Assembly: GCA_030537765.1 (NCBI GenBank)
Contig: JAUNVH010000003.1
Location: 1-64,000 of the forward strand
Origin: Tissierellia bacterium
Lineage (GTDB): Bacteria; Bacillota; Clostridia; Tissierellales; Peptoniphilaceae
DNA: 64,000 nucleotides
Reading direction: 5' to 3'
Shown in pieces: positions 26,609-35,555 of this stretch (position 1 is the first letter of the stretch; every line of letters starts with the position of its first letter). The notes under the pieces were generated by a model. It made no database searches. It was not told where the DNA came from and worked only from the letters and a program-made list of their open reading frames with translations. The translations under genes and the position numbers were made by a program.

Positions 26609-27122
26609 CTGCTTTACCAATCCTCAAATTAGTTATTAAAAGTCTTCTAGGTTTCAATTTTGGCTCTAATATATAAATGATTATTGCTAAAATTATATTA
26701 AATATTATTTCTGAAGAGAATACTCTATTTATTAATAATAAGAAATTAATATTATATGATAAAAAATATAGCATAATCGCAAACAATAAATTGTAGATAA
26801 TTGTAGCCAAAGCAGTAAATATTATAGATGATAATAGATTTCCAGTATTAAAATATTCGCGTGTGAAACTTAAGCTTATAGCTAGTAAAAAGTATATTAA
26901 GGTATAAATTCCAAAAGAGAATGAAAATAAAACATCTGTAAATATGCCAAAGATTAAAGCATATAATGTTGCAGTATATCGTCCAAATCTCAAAGCAATA
27001 AAGGTTAATAATACGATAAATATATTGATTTTAATTCCCGTCATCTTGATTATAGGCACAAAGCTATATTGAAAAATTAAAATCAACATGAGAAATAATA
27101 TCTTTTTAATTTGCTTCATCAT
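26595..27122 (-). CDS. mreD: Rod shape-determining protein MreD
   Basis: A 175-residue integral membrane protein with about five or six hydrophobic segments (for example ILFLMLILIFQYSFVPII at 8-25, then FIVLLTFIALRFG). It belongs to the elongasome with MreC and PBP2. Sequence conservation in MreD is low, so the call leans on hydrophobic profile, length and its place between mreC (17-base overlap) and the PBP2 gene (14-base overlap). No mreB is in this cluster; in many Clostridia it is encoded elsewhere. Confidence 0.85.
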   Translation of the reverse strand: MMKQIKKILFLMLILIFQYSFVPIIKMTGIKINIFIVLLTFIALRFGRYTATLYALIFGIFTDVLFSFSFGIYTLIYFLLAISLSFTREYFNTGNLLSSIIFTALATIIYNLLFAIMLYFLSYNINFLLLINRVFSSEIIFNIILAIIIYILEPKLKPRRLLITNLRIGKADETA

Positions 27123-27966
27123 ATTTCACATCACTTTTAATTATAAATACTCTATATAGTTTTTTGAAATCTACTGCAGGAGTTACTTGTATTTTCTTTT
27201 TCATATCCTGTTCATCGCTTATTACATTGCTAACTCTTCCAATATATACATCACCTTTATACATATCACCAATTCCAGATGTATATAGTCTATCGTCTGC
27301 CACTATGTCTGATTGATTATAAAATAAATAGCCTTCCATTAAGCCTTCCGTGAAGCCTTTTAATACACCACCGTCTTGTGTTCTTATATTTTTAAATGCT
27401 ACAGAATTAGATTCCTCCATAATAGTAACAATTTTAGACCAATTGTCGCCTATATCATATACTCTTCCAACTAGTCCTTGAACTATTACATTTTCAGAAG
27501 ATTTAATACCCACAACTACAGTATCATTTATTCCGATTCCGTCATTTTTGCCTTTGTTTACTATTATTCTATCAAACCATTCGCCCGGCTCTTTGCCTAT
27601 TACTTCAGCTTTTATAAGCTCATCTTCACTATTTTTTACAAGATCATATTCACTCTTTAAATATTCTGTTCTAGAGACAATATCATTTAGCCTTTGATTT
27701 TCTTCTTGTAAACGTGCATTTTCTTTTTGTAAATATTCATTTTCATATTTCAAGTCTGGCAAAGTTCTTAAAGTATTTACGCCTTCTGCAACAGTATTAC
27801 CTATATATGAAGTTGTGGAGAGTACGGGCGATAACAAATCGCCTGTTATTCTCTCAAAAAAACTCATAGTTTTACGCCCAGTATTTGTAAATCCAATTAC
27901 AAATAGTAGAACTATAATTATAATTGTCGCTATTATTCTGTCTCTATAATTTTTTAAATTATCCAT
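27106..27966 (-). CDS. mreC: Rod shape-determining protein MreC
   Basis: A 286-residue single-pass protein: N-terminal membrane segment at about 12-26, a coiled coil at about 75-105 (YENEYLQKENARLQEENQRL), then the beta-rich MreC domain with AEVIGKEPGEWFDRIIVNKG and GLVGRVYDIG. It scaffolds the cell-wall elongation machinery. The gene is preceded by GGAG six to seven bases before the ATG and followed by mreD in the normal order. Confidence 0.94.
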   Translation of the reverse strand: MDNLKNYRDRIIATIIIIVLLFVIGFTNTGRKTMSFFERITGDLLSPVLSTTSYIGNTVAEGVNTLRTLPDLKYENEYLQKENARLQEENQRLNDIVSRTEYLKSEYDLVKNSEDELIKAEVIGKEPGEWFDRIIVNKGKNDGIGINDTVVVGIKSSENVIVQGLVGRVYDIGDNWSKIVTIMEESNSVAFKNIRTQDGGVLKGFTEGLMEGYLFYNQSDIVADDRLYTSGIGDMYKGDVYIGRVSNVISDEQDMKKKIQVTPAVDFKKLYRVFIIKSDVKYDEAN

Positions 27967-27978
27967 AAAATTACTCCA

Positions 27979-28716
27979 CTAAATTAAGCCTTCCTCTTTA
28001 AAGCTGCAATATTCGCCATCACCAATTATTATATGATCTATGACTTCAATGCCTAATATATTGCCGCTTTCTCTTAATCTCTTCGTCAAATTTATATCTT
28101 CGACTGAAGGTTTCGGATCACCGCTTGGATGATTATGTATTAAGATAATAGAATGTGCGTTTTTCTTGATTGCAGTTCTAAAAACTTCTCTGGGAAATGC
28201 TATAGTCATATTTAAGCTGCCGATTGAAATTCTTTGCAAATGTAGCATTTCTTTTTTAGTATTTAATATTGCAACCCTAAACTCTTCTTGTTTCAAAGCA
28301 CGCATTTCTTCCATCAAAATTTTTGGAAGAATACCCGTTTTATTCAAAACGATTCTATTAAATGTAGAAGCGCTAGCAAGTCGTTTTGCTAGTTCTACTA
28401 CTGCTATTATTTGTGATGCTTTAGCCTGTCCAATGCCTTTAATCTGCACAAGATCGTCAAGTTCAACTGTGCGTAGAAATTCAAGACCGACAGCTTTTTT
28501 TCTCTCGGTATCAATATCTAAATTGCCCATATTTAAAATCCTTTGAGATAATTGAATAGCATTTTCAGATTTAATTCCCGTCTTAATAATCAAAGCCAAA
28601 AGTTCTGCATTACTAAGATAATCTACACCAAGCTTTGCTAGTTTTTCGCGCGGTTTATCTTCATCGGGCATGTCCATTATTTTATAGCTTGTACTTTCTA
28701 TCTTATTCTTAGTCAT
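27979..28716 (-). CDS. radC: RadC/YicR family JAMM-domain protein
   Basis: A 245-residue protein with an N-terminal UPF0758 helix-hairpin-helix region (LVQIKGIGQAKASQIIAVVELAKR) and a C-terminal JAB/MPN metalloprotease-like domain with HNHPSGDPKPSVED at 194-207, the zinc-binding HxHPSGD motif. The historic DNA-repair role is doubtful; the biochemical function is unknown. It stands at its usual site between maf and mreC. Confidence 0.93.
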   Translation of the reverse strand: MTKNKIESTSYKIMDMPDEDKPREKLAKLGVDYLSNAELLALIIKTGIKSENAIQLSQRILNMGNLDIDTERKKAVGLEFLRTVELDDLVQIKGIGQAKASQIIAVVELAKRLASASTFNRIVLNKTGILPKILMEEMRALKQEEFRVAILNTKKEMLHLQRISIGSLNMTIAFPREVFRTAIKKNAHSIILIHNHPSGDPKPSVEDINLTKRLRESGNILGIEVIDHIIIGDGEYCSFKEEGLI

Positions 28717-28725
28717 TTTGCCTCC

Positions 28726-29286
28726 TTAAATGCACAGTTTTTCATAATACATCATAAATTTTTCGACTGGAAAGCCTATTATATTTTTATAACTTCCTTC
28801 TATATTTGCAACAAATTTAGAGGCTTCACCTTGAATTGCATATGAGCCAGCTTTGTCATATGGTTCATTGGTCTTTAAATATCTCTCCAAATCTTTTTTA
28901 TCTATTTTTTTAAATCTAACTTTCGATACATCGTAATCTATAATTTTAATATTCTTTTCTAAATTGACAATTGCAAAAGCAGTTATGACCTTATGTTTAT
29001 TATCACTTAAACTAGTTAGCATATTATAGGCATCGTCGTAATCTTTTGGTTTACCCAATATCTTGCCTTTATTTATCACTATTGTATCTGCTCCAATCGT
29101 ATAATGCATTGGATAGTTAATAGCTACTGCAATTGCCTTTTCAAAAGCCAAACTCATACAGTTGACAATAGGTGATTTTTCTAAATCAATAGTCTCTTTC
29201 GTTTTCTCTGTTATAATTTTATAATCAGTAATAAATTCATCTAAAATTTCTTTTCTCCTAGGAGATTTTGAAGCAAGTATTATCAT
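28726..29286 (-). CDS. maf: Maf-type nucleoside triphosphate pyrophosphatase
   Basis: Hydrolyses non-canonical or specific pyrimidine nucleoside triphosphates (dTTP/UTP type) and is linked to septum control. The 186-residue protein starts MIILASKSPRRKEIL, the family N-terminus with the SxRR substrate loop, and contains IGADTIV and YDKAGSYAIQG, the two other signatures. The Gx-transporter gene ends 1 base into its start codon. Confidence 0.94.
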   Translation of the reverse strand: MIILASKSPRRKEILDEFITDYKIITEKTKETIDLEKSPIVNCMSLAFEKAIAVAINYPMHYTIGADTIVINKGKILGKPKDYDDAYNMLTSLSDNKHKVITAFAIVNLEKNIKIIDYDVSKVRFKKIDKKDLERYLKTNEPYDKAGSYAIQGEASKFVANIEGSYKNIIGFPVEKFMMYYEKLCI

Positions 29287-29807
29287 TAAACACCTCTAAA
29301 ATTATTTGTAAGCTTTAATTTTTGAATCACTAATTCAGAAGTCTTTCCAACAAAAATTCCAGTAATTATACCTATAAGTACCAAAAATGGTAAATAAATG
29401 AACATTTTTATATTATTAATTATAATAGCTGATACGCCAATTTGTGCGATATTGTGAAAAGTTGAACCTATTATGCTGATTCCAATTAAAGAAAATATTT
29501 GATTAAAATATTTTAAAGCCAAAGCCATAGCCAAAGAGCTGAATAATGCTCCGCTAAAGCTGTATATAAATCCTGATACATTTCCACTCATCAGCATAAG
29601 TATTAAGCTTTTTAATAAAGACACAATTATCCCTTCTTTTAGACCAAATAGTACCAATGTAACTAAAACTACCATATTTGATAGCCCCAGTCTGGCCCCA
29701 GGGACAGGAATTGGAATTGGTATACTATTTTCTAAAAGTCCAACAGTTGCACCTATTGTAGAAAGTAGCGCTAATAAGACTAATCTTTTATTATCGTTTA
29801 TTTGCAT
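29286..29807 (-). CDS. Gx transporter family protein (heptaprenyl diphosphate synthase component I-like)
   Basis: A 173-residue polytopic membrane protein (about five hydrophobic segments). The conserved PIPIPVPGARLGLSNMV near 31-47 matches the Gx transporter family, whose members are annotated as HepS component I but look like ECF-type substrate-binding (S) components. The likely role is membrane transport of a small molecule, possibly an isoprenoid or vitamin precursor; this is not settled. In Clostridia it regularly sits next to the NusG-II protein and often beside rnf genes, as here. Confidence 0.82.
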   Translation of the reverse strand: MQINDNKRLVLLALLSTIGATVGLLENSIPIPIPVPGARLGLSNMVVLVTLVLFGLKEGIIVSLLKSLILMLMSGNVSGFIYSFSGALFSSLAMALALKYFNQIFSLIGISIIGSTFHNIAQIGVSAIIINNIKMFIYLPFLVLIGIITGIFVGKTSELVIQKLKLTNNFRGV

Positions 29808-29808
29808 A

Positions 29809-30198
29809 TCAATTCACCGCATCTATTTCTGTATAACCAGAATCTGTTTTTATCTCGATTATAAATCTATTTGGAAGACAAACAATCATTTCTCCAGGCT
29901 TGTCAATATAGCCCATCTTTACATCCGTTTTATCTGGGCAGCTGGCCTTTATCGTCCTTATTCCTTTATCTTCAATCAAAACTATATTATAGCCATATTG
30001 AGAATCAAATCTTATTTCTTTTCCAATATATTCTTTATCTTTAAAATTAAGTTTTTTTACTTCTTTGCCATCAATTTGTATGCTTGCATATACTTCACCA
30101 TTATTGTTTAAGCTAGGCAATAAAAATTTTATATAATATATTGAAGCTAAACAGATTGCAATTATTGAAATTATTAAAATGATATCGCCCTTTTTCAT
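29809..30198 (-). CDS. NusG domain II-containing membrane-anchored protein
   Basis: A 129-residue protein with one N-terminal membrane segment (about 6-26) and an extracytoplasmic beta domain of the NusG-II type (YIGKEIRFDSQYGYNIVLI, IRTIKASCPDKTDVKMGYI, ending in ICLPNRFIIEI-like sequence). The CP-D motif is the family hallmark. Function is unknown; it is strongly associated with Rnf and the Gx transporter. GGAGG 5 bases before the ATG at 30198 sets the start; an ATG four codons earlier overlaps this site. First gene of the long envelope operon. Confidence 0.82.
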   Translation of the reverse strand: MKKGDIILIISIIAICLASIYYIKFLLPSLNNNGEVYASIQIDGKEVKKLNFKDKEYIGKEIRFDSQYGYNIVLIEDKGIRTIKASCPDKTDVKMGYIDKPGEMIVCLPNRFIIEIKTDSGYTEIDAVN

Positions 30199-30220
30199 TT
30201 TATCCTCCATTAACTAATTA

Positions 30221-30229
30221 ATTATATCA
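30221..30229 (-). promoter_or_regulatory. Extended -10 promoter of the NusG-II/Gx/maf/radC/mre operon
   Basis: TGATATAAT on the minus strand, between the Rnf operon terminator and the first gene. No good -35 is visible. About 23 bases separate it from the start codon. Confidence 0.6.
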
Positions 30230-30270
30230 TATATCGCAATCTATTAACTACCATAAAAGAAGAATTATGA

Positions 30271-30303
30271 AAAAGAAAAGGTCGGCTATAATAAGGCCGA
30301 CCT
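30271..30303 (-). terminator. Intrinsic terminator of the rnf operon
   Basis: AGGTCGGC / GCCGACCT, perfect 8-bp GC-rich stem with a 9-base loop, followed by TTTCTTTTTC on the minus strand. Confidence 0.88.
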
Positions 30304-30308
30304 AAATT

Positions 30309-31328
30309 CTAATTAACTTTTTCTTTTTCAGGTGCTTTAGTTTCAGTACGCTCTGTCTTTACTTCTTTTGCTTTGACATCTTTAACGTCTTTAGATTGAG
30401 TATCTTTTGATTTTTCAGCATCTTCTTTAACTGCCGCTTTTTCTGCCGCTGCTTTTTCAGCTTCAGCTTTTAACTTGGCTTCTTCTTTCTTTTTCTTCTC
30501 GCGTTCTTTACGCTTTCTTTCTCTTTCTTCAGCCTTTTCACGATACTCTGCAAAGATTGCTTTTGTAGGACAAGCTACTACACATTGTCCACAATTAATA
30601 CATTTTTCATAGTCGATCTTTGCCAAATTATTTTTGACATGGATAGCGTCAAATTTACATGCTCTTTCGCAAAGTTTGCATGCTATACAAGAAATAGTAC
30701 AGACTTTTCTAGAAACTTTACCTGGATCTTTCGATTTACATGCTACGGCTGTTCGTGCTTTATATGGCACTAAATCAATAATTCTTTTAGGGCATATATC
30801 TATGCATTTCATACAAGCTACGCATTTTTCTTTATCTACTATTGCAACTCCATCTATAACATGTATTGCATCGTAATCACAAACTTTAACGCAACTTGCT
30901 CCGCCCAAACATCCATAGCTACAAGCTTTTTGACCATCAGATACTAAGGCCATAGCTCGACAATCTTGAATTCCTTCGTATTTAAATTTATCTTTAGCTT
31001 TTGAACAACTGCCTTGGCACATTACCATTGCGACATTTCTAGTCATTTCTCCGGCATCTACACCCATTATTTGAGCTATTGCATCTGCACATTCTTGTCC
31101 GCCTATTGGACAAGCATTTACAGCTGCTTCGCCCTTTGCAATCGCATTAGCAAGACCTTCACATCCTGGGAAACCACAGGCTCCGCAGTTAGCACCAGGT
31201 AGTGCATCTAATACTTCTACGACTTTTTTATCTAAAGCAACTGCAAATTTTCTAGATGCAAAATCGAGTAATAGTCCGAAAGCAAGTCCTAATGCGCCAA
31301 GCACTACAATTGGTATAATATATTGCAT
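30309..31328 (-). CDS. rnfB: Rnf complex subunit B (electron-carrying iron-sulfur protein)
   Basis: Takes electrons from reduced ferredoxin in the ion-pumping ferredoxin:NAD+ oxidoreductase. Residues 1-25 form a membrane anchor; the N-terminal [4Fe-4S] cluster uses C48, C51, C56 and C73 (GANCGACGFPGC). Further cysteine sets, including ferredoxin repeats, follow (KCVACMKCIDICP, CTISCIACKLCERAC, KCINCGQCVVACP). After about residue 262 comes an unusual ~78-residue tail made mainly of Lys, Glu, Ala and Arg. It is the last gene of rnfCDGEAB, ending at a terminator. Confidence 0.96.
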   Translation of the reverse strand: MQYIIPIVVLGALGLAFGLLLDFASRKFAVALDKKVVEVLDALPGANCGACGFPGCEGLANAIAKGEAAVNACPIGGQECADAIAQIMGVDAGEMTRNVAMVMCQGSCSKAKDKFKYEGIQDCRAMALVSDGQKACSYGCLGGASCVKVCDYDAIHVIDGVAIVDKEKCVACMKCIDICPKRIIDLVPYKARTAVACKSKDPGKVSRKVCTISCIACKLCERACKFDAIHVKNNLAKIDYEKCINCGQCVVACPTKAIFAEYREKAEERERKRKEREKKKKEEAKLKAEAEKAAAEKAAVKEDAEKSKDTQSKDVKDVKAKEVKTERTETKAPEKEKVN

Positions 31329-31339
31329 ATTCTAACCTC

Positions 31340-31915
31340 CTATGCCATTCCAGCAAAGCCTGAAAAAGCTATTGCCATCAAACCGGCGCTTATAAGTGCT
31401 ATTGGAATGCCTTCTAACGCTTTTGGTACATCTGCCAATTCTAATCGCTCTCTAAGTGCTGCTAATAAGTATAGAGCAATAAAGAAGCCTATAGCCGCGC
31501 CCAAGCCACTGAATATAGTTTCTATGGGGCCATAACCTTCCTCAACGTTTAAAACTGCCACACCTAATACGGCACAGTTTGTAGTTATAAGTGGTAGAAA
31601 CACTCCCATTGCGCTATAAAGTGCAGGCGCCATTTTTTTAATCGCCATCTCAACTAATTGAACTAGTGATGCTATTACTAATATAAATACTATTGTTCTC
31701 AAATATTCAATATCAAAATATACCAATACATATTTGTTTAATGCCCAAGTTATTATTGACGAAAGCACCATAACAAAAGTAACGGCAAGACCCATTCCTG
31801 TAGCGGTTTCAGTTTTGCTTGAAACGCCAAAGAAAGGACAAATACCTAAGAATTTTGAGAGTACATAGTTGTTGACAAAAATTGTCGAAACTAAAATTTT
31901 AAATATTGTGCTCAT
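31340..31915 (-). CDS. rnfA: Rnf complex subunit A
   Basis: A 191-residue integral membrane subunit with about six membrane helices. NNYVLSKFLGICPFFGVS near 16-33 and LITTNCAVLGVAV near 109-121 are the paired half-repeat motifs with cysteines that hold an intramembrane iron-sulfur centre between RnfA and RnfE. It couples electron flow to sodium or proton transport. The gene stands between rnfE and rnfB with gaps of 11 bases each. Confidence 0.96.
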   Translation of the reverse strand: MSTIFKILVSTIFVNNYVLSKFLGICPFFGVSSKTETATGMGLAVTFVMVLSSIITWALNKYVLVYFDIEYLRTIVFILVIASLVQLVEMAIKKMAPALYSAMGVFLPLITTNCAVLGVAVLNVEEGYGPIETIFSGLGAAIGFFIALYLLAALRERLELADVPKALEGIPIALISAGLMAIAFSGFAGMA

Positions 31916-31926
31916 TATATCCCCCT

Positions 31927-32529
31927 TTATGCGTTCGCTGCTTTTTTGGCATTAATACTTTTAAATAGAGCAATAAAGAATCCTAGTAAAATAAATGCTC
32001 CAGGAGGTGCCTGCATCAATCCGATAGTTGGAATTGATTCTGGCAATATTTGAATGTCAAATATTGTTCCTGAACCCAAAAATTCTCTAACAATTCCCAT
32101 AAGCCCCATTGCAAAAGTTGCACCAACGCCATTTCCTAATCCGTCTACAATAGCCGGAACGATTTTATTTTTATATGCAAAGCTCTCAGCTCTTCCCAAG
32201 ATTGTACAGTTTACAACAATCAATGGCAAGAAAATTCCCAATGCATTATATATACTAATTGCATATGCTTCTAGTACCATTTGAACAATAGTTACGAAAG
32301 AAGCAATTATTACTATAAATATTGGTATTCTTATTTTTTCAGGTATTATATTCCTTAAAATAGAAACGACCAAATTACTCATAACCAAAACGAATATTAC
32401 TGCCATACCCATTGATAAAGCATTTTTAGTACTAGTTGTTACAGCTAAAACAGGACATAAACCTATAAGCTGTATAAATGCAGGGTTATTTTTAATAATA
32501 CCGTCGGTAAATATCTTAGATAATTTCAT
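31927..32529 (-). CDS. rnfE: Rnf complex subunit E
   Basis: A 200-residue homologue of RnfA in the opposite membrane orientation. KNNPAFIQLIGLCPVLAVT (14-32) and LIVVNCTILGRAES (103-116) carry the two conserved cysteines for the shared iron-sulfur centre. About six hydrophobic helices are visible. It is encoded between rnfG and rnfA, the usual order in Clostridia. Confidence 0.95.
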   Translation of the reverse strand: MKLSKIFTDGIIKNNPAFIQLIGLCPVLAVTTSTKNALSMGMAVIFVLVMSNLVVSILRNIIPEKIRIPIFIVIIASFVTIVQMVLEAYAISIYNALGIFLPLIVVNCTILGRAESFAYKNKIVPAIVDGLGNGVGATFAMGLMGIVREFLGSGTIFDIQILPESIPTIGLMQAPPGAFILLGFFIALFKSINAKKAANA

Positions 32530-32543
32530 TTTATACCCCCCTA

Positions 32544-33122
32544 CTAATTCGCAAAGAATTCATTGTAAGCAGAAATTACTTCATTTACTCCTCTTAGCAC
32601 AGCATTAGTAGATATTGTTGCTCCTGATATTGCCATAAATTCATCGTCTCCCGCGCCATCTGCAGTCGCCTTTAGCTCTGTGTTAGCGGATTTTCCTTGG
32701 AAGACTTCATAAAATTCAGGCGTAGTAATCCTATCTCCAAATCCTGGAGTCTCTGTATGTGCTAAGTTTCTAAATCCTACAATTTCTCCTTCGGTATTAA
32801 TTATTAATGCATTATCCATCTTTCCATCGTATCCAGATGATAAAACATTAAATACATAACCGACGATTTCTCCATTTTTTGTAGCTGTCATGACTTTATG
32901 AACATTAGGATACTTTTCTGAAATACTGTTCATAGTTTCTGCATCTAAATCTTCAAAATTATCAGCACCATCACCATATATTTCAGTATATTTTGCTAAG
33001 CTCGCGATTCTAGCGTTTTCATCTATAATAGGTTTCGTGACTGAATGAATTGCACTTAGCAATCCTCCGGCGATCGCAGCAATAACTAACAAAGTGACAG
33101 CAGTTTTTATTGTCTCTTTCAT
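32544..33122 (-). CDS. rnfG: Rnf complex subunit G (covalent FMN protein)
   Basis: A 192-residue protein anchored by one N-terminal helix (about 8-24), with an extracytoplasmic FMN-binding domain. The flavinylation motif SGATIS is at 166-171, where FMN is attached through a phosphoester bond to the threonine (T169 most likely). The attachment needs an ApbE enzyme, and one is encoded elsewhere in this window. It overlaps rnfD by 4 bases. Confidence 0.95.
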   Translation of the reverse strand: MKETIKTAVTLLVIAAIAGGLLSAIHSVTKPIIDENARIASLAKYTEIYGDGADNFEDLDAETMNSISEKYPNVHKVMTATKNGEIVGYVFNVLSSGYDGKMDNALIINTEGEIVGFRNLAHTETPGFGDRITTPEFYEVFQGKSANTELKATADGAGDDEFMAISGATISTNAVLRGVNEVISAYNEFFAN

Positions 33123-34090
33123 TTCTTTACCTTGACCTCCCCGAATACCCTAGATTTCATAAATTTATCAATAGTTGGTGTAAATACATTCATAAGTAGA
33201 ATTGCATAAGATACACCTTCTGGCATTTGACCTTTTGTTCTAATTAAAGCTGTCAAAATTCCACAGCCCAAAGCAAATACTATTTTGCCTTGTTTCGTCA
33301 TTGGACTTGTAGCATAGTCTGTAGCCATAAAAATAGCTCCTAAGAAAAGTCCACCACCGAGTATTTCATATGGCATTAATGAAATATCAACACCTAATAG
33401 AGGCAATAGTATTGCGGTCGTAGCTATATAGATTACTGGAGTCTCCCAATCTATAACTTTTCGTATTATTAAGTACAACCCCCCGATTGCCAATAATATC
33501 GCTGATGTCTCTCCTATGACACCGCCAATATTTCCCATCGCCATATCAAAGATAGGCGGTAATTTCGCTTCAGTACCAGCTTTAATTAACTGCAAAGGTG
33601 TTGGTCCTGATAGTCCATCAGGACTGACATATGTACCCATAATTCTGGGCCATGATGCCATTAGCATTGCTCTTGCTCCTAAAGCAGGATTTATAAAATT
33701 AAAGCCAATGCCTCCAAAACATTCTTTTATCAAAATAATTGCACAGGCTGAACCAAAAACTGCCATCCATACAGGCGCATCTGCTGGCAAGTTGAATGCA
33801 AGCAAAATACCTGTAACAACTGCTGACAGATCCTTAATTCTAATTGGTTTTTTAAGAACTTTTTGAGTGAGTCCTTCAAATACTACACATGATAGTACGC
33901 ATGTCAATAATAATATAACTGCTTTTAATTTGAAAAAATATACACTGCCTATTATTGCAGGAATCAAAGCAATTATGACATCTAACATTAATTTTGTCGT
34001 AGTATTTGTATCTTTGATATGTGGACCCATGGAAATTCTTAAATCAGAACCCAGAATTTGGTTTTCTGTGTTTAATACTTTTTTCTCCAT
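33119..34090 (-). CDS. rnfD: Rnf complex subunit D (membrane FMN protein)
   Basis: A 323-residue membrane subunit with about ten hydrophobic segments. The covalent flavin site is SGPTPL at 161-166; T164 corresponds to the FMN-bearing threonine of the SGATPL motif in relatives, so this copy has Pro where Ala is more usual. NFINPALGARAML near 131-143 is another family block. It follows rnfC by 19 bases. Confidence 0.94.
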   Translation of the reverse strand: MEKKVLNTENQILGSDLRISMGPHIKDTNTTTKLMLDVIIALIPAIIGSVYFFKLKAVILLLTCVLSCVVFEGLTQKVLKKPIRIKDLSAVVTGILLAFNLPADAPVWMAVFGSACAIILIKECFGGIGFNFINPALGARAMLMASWPRIMGTYVSPDGLSGPTPLQLIKAGTEAKLPPIFDMAMGNIGGVIGETSAILLAIGGLYLIIRKVIDWETPVIYIATTAILLPLLGVDISLMPYEILGGGLFLGAIFMATDYATSPMTKQGKIVFALGCGILTALIRTKGQMPEGVSYAILLMNVFTPTIDKFMKSRVFGEVKVKK

Positions 34091-34109
34091 AGATTATATC
34101 CCCCCGAAC

Positions 34110-35432
34110 CTATTTATATCTCAATTTGATTTCTCTTATTGCTAATTTAATCGACTCAGTAAGCTTTCTCTTTGCCGGACATATAAAACTACATGATCCG
34201 CATAAGATACATTCGCTGGCATTTAATTCTTTTGCAATGTCGAATCTCTCTTTGCAAACTGCGGCATTTAAATCTGAAGGATTTAAATATGAAGGACAAA
34301 CTTCCAAGCATTTACAGCATTTAATACATGGACTTTCTTCGCCATCATCTAAATAGTCATCAGTTAAAACAGTAATGCCAGTTGTAGTTTTTAATATAGG
34401 CGCATCTAGATCAAAGACAGTATTTCCCGTCATCGGTCCGCCACATATAACTTTAGTAACATTTCCAACAAATCCACCGCACTCTTCAATTAGTGCACTG
34501 ATTGGAGTCCCTACTCTGGTCAATAGGTTCTTTGGAGTTTTCACTCCAGGACCTGATACAGTAACAATTCTCTGATAAAGTGGAACGCCTTTTGTCAAAG
34601 CTTCATATAATGCATATGCAGTACCTACATTAGTATTAAATACTGATACATCTGTAGTTCTTCCACCTACAGGAACTTTTCTTCCCGTTACTGAATCTAA
34701 GATTCTTGTTGAGTCTCCTTGCGGAAACTTTGTTTTCAAAGATGCAACACCGACATTATTAAGGCTTTCACATTCTTTTACAAGTTCGTCTATGGCCAAA
34801 GGTTTATTGTCCTCAACGCCAATATAGCCCACATTGCAATTTAGAATGTCTTTAATCAGTTCACAAGCCTTGCTAACACCTTCGGCTTGCTCAAGCATCA
34901 ATCTGTAGTCACATGTCAAAAATGGTTCACATTCTGCTCCATTTAAAATTACTGTGTCTACTTCGGCATTTTTCGCACTTCTAAGTTTTGCGTGTAGCGG
35001 GAAGCCCGCTCCGCCCATGCCAACAATTCCAGCTCTTTTCGCAACTTCAACTATCTCATCAAAACTGAGATCTTTGTAATTTGGAACCGGTACGATAGAT
35101 TCGTCAATCTCATCTAAACCATCAGATTCAATAGCAATGTTCATGGATTTCCATCCGTCTGCCGAATAACGTTCAGTTATCTCCTTGACTGTACCAGATA
35201 CGCTTGAATGAATGTCAGCGCTAAGCCCTGCTTCATTATGGCCTATCAATTGCCCGACTTTAACGTAATCTCCCTTTTTAACAATCGGTTCACACGGTGC
35301 CCCGACGTGTTGACTCATAGGGATGTATACGATCGAAGGAATCTGAGCATTAGTCACTGCAGCGCCCTCACTGAATTCTTTATATTCAGGAATATGAACT
35401 CCGCCTTTGAAAGTGAGATTGCTCATTTTCAT
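34110..35432 (-). CDS. rnfC: Rnf complex subunit C (NADH-binding)
   Basis: Peripheral subunit of 440 residues that passes electrons to NAD+. KAGD-like biotinyl-type beta region near the N-terminus, then the nucleotide/FMN-binding stretch with GIVGMGGAGFPLHAKL at about 132-147, an SLBB domain, and two [4Fe-4S] sets near the C-terminus (CIKCCKCLEVCP, then CILCGSCSFICP). First gene of rnfCDGEAB, with AGAGGTGGAG as a strong ribosome-binding site and an extended -10 promoter upstream. Confidence 0.96.
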   Translation of the reverse strand: MKMSNLTFKGGVHIPEYKEFSEGAAVTNAQIPSIVYIPMSQHVGAPCEPIVKKGDYVKVGQLIGHNEAGLSADIHSSVSGTVKEITERYSADGWKSMNIAIESDGLDEIDESIVPVPNYKDLSFDEIVEVAKRAGIVGMGGAGFPLHAKLRSAKNAEVDTVILNGAECEPFLTCDYRLMLEQAEGVSKACELIKDILNCNVGYIGVEDNKPLAIDELVKECESLNNVGVASLKTKFPQGDSTRILDSVTGRKVPVGGRTTDVSVFNTNVGTAYALYEALTKGVPLYQRIVTVSGPGVKTPKNLLTRVGTPISALIEECGGFVGNVTKVICGGPMTGNTVFDLDAPILKTTTGITVLTDDYLDDGEESPCIKCCKCLEVCPSYLNPSDLNAAVCKERFDIAKELNASECILCGSCSFICPAKRKLTESIKLAIREIKLRYK

Positions 35433-35477
35433 TAAACTCCACCTCTTTTATTGATTATATTTTTTACTCACTAATAT

Positions 35478-35486
35478 ATAATATCA
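35478..35486 (-). promoter_or_regulatory. Extended -10 promoter of the rnf operon
   Basis: TGATATTAT on the minus strand about 46 bases before the rnfC ATG. The sequence at the -35 position (TTTATT) is weak. Nothing else is seen in this short AT-rich gap (35433-35555). Confidence 0.5.
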
Positions 35487-35555
35487 TTAATTTGAGATTT
35501 AATAAAGTTTTAAAAGTAAATATTTTAACAATTGAGTATAAACTTAAAATATCAG

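Noticed and set aside
28166-28546. 126-residue plus-strand frame within radC
   Set aside because: Antisense to an intact conserved gene and lacks a start context.
33516-33866. Plus-strand open frame of 116 residues inside rnfD
   Set aside because: Mirror frame of a conserved membrane-protein gene; its sequence is the antisense echo of hydrophobic codons.
35433-35555. AT-rich gap between the peptide-binding protein and rnfC as a possible small RNA or origin site
   Set aside because: Only an extended -10 box is recognisable; no GC-containing hairpin, no DnaA-box cluster, no conserved leader seen.
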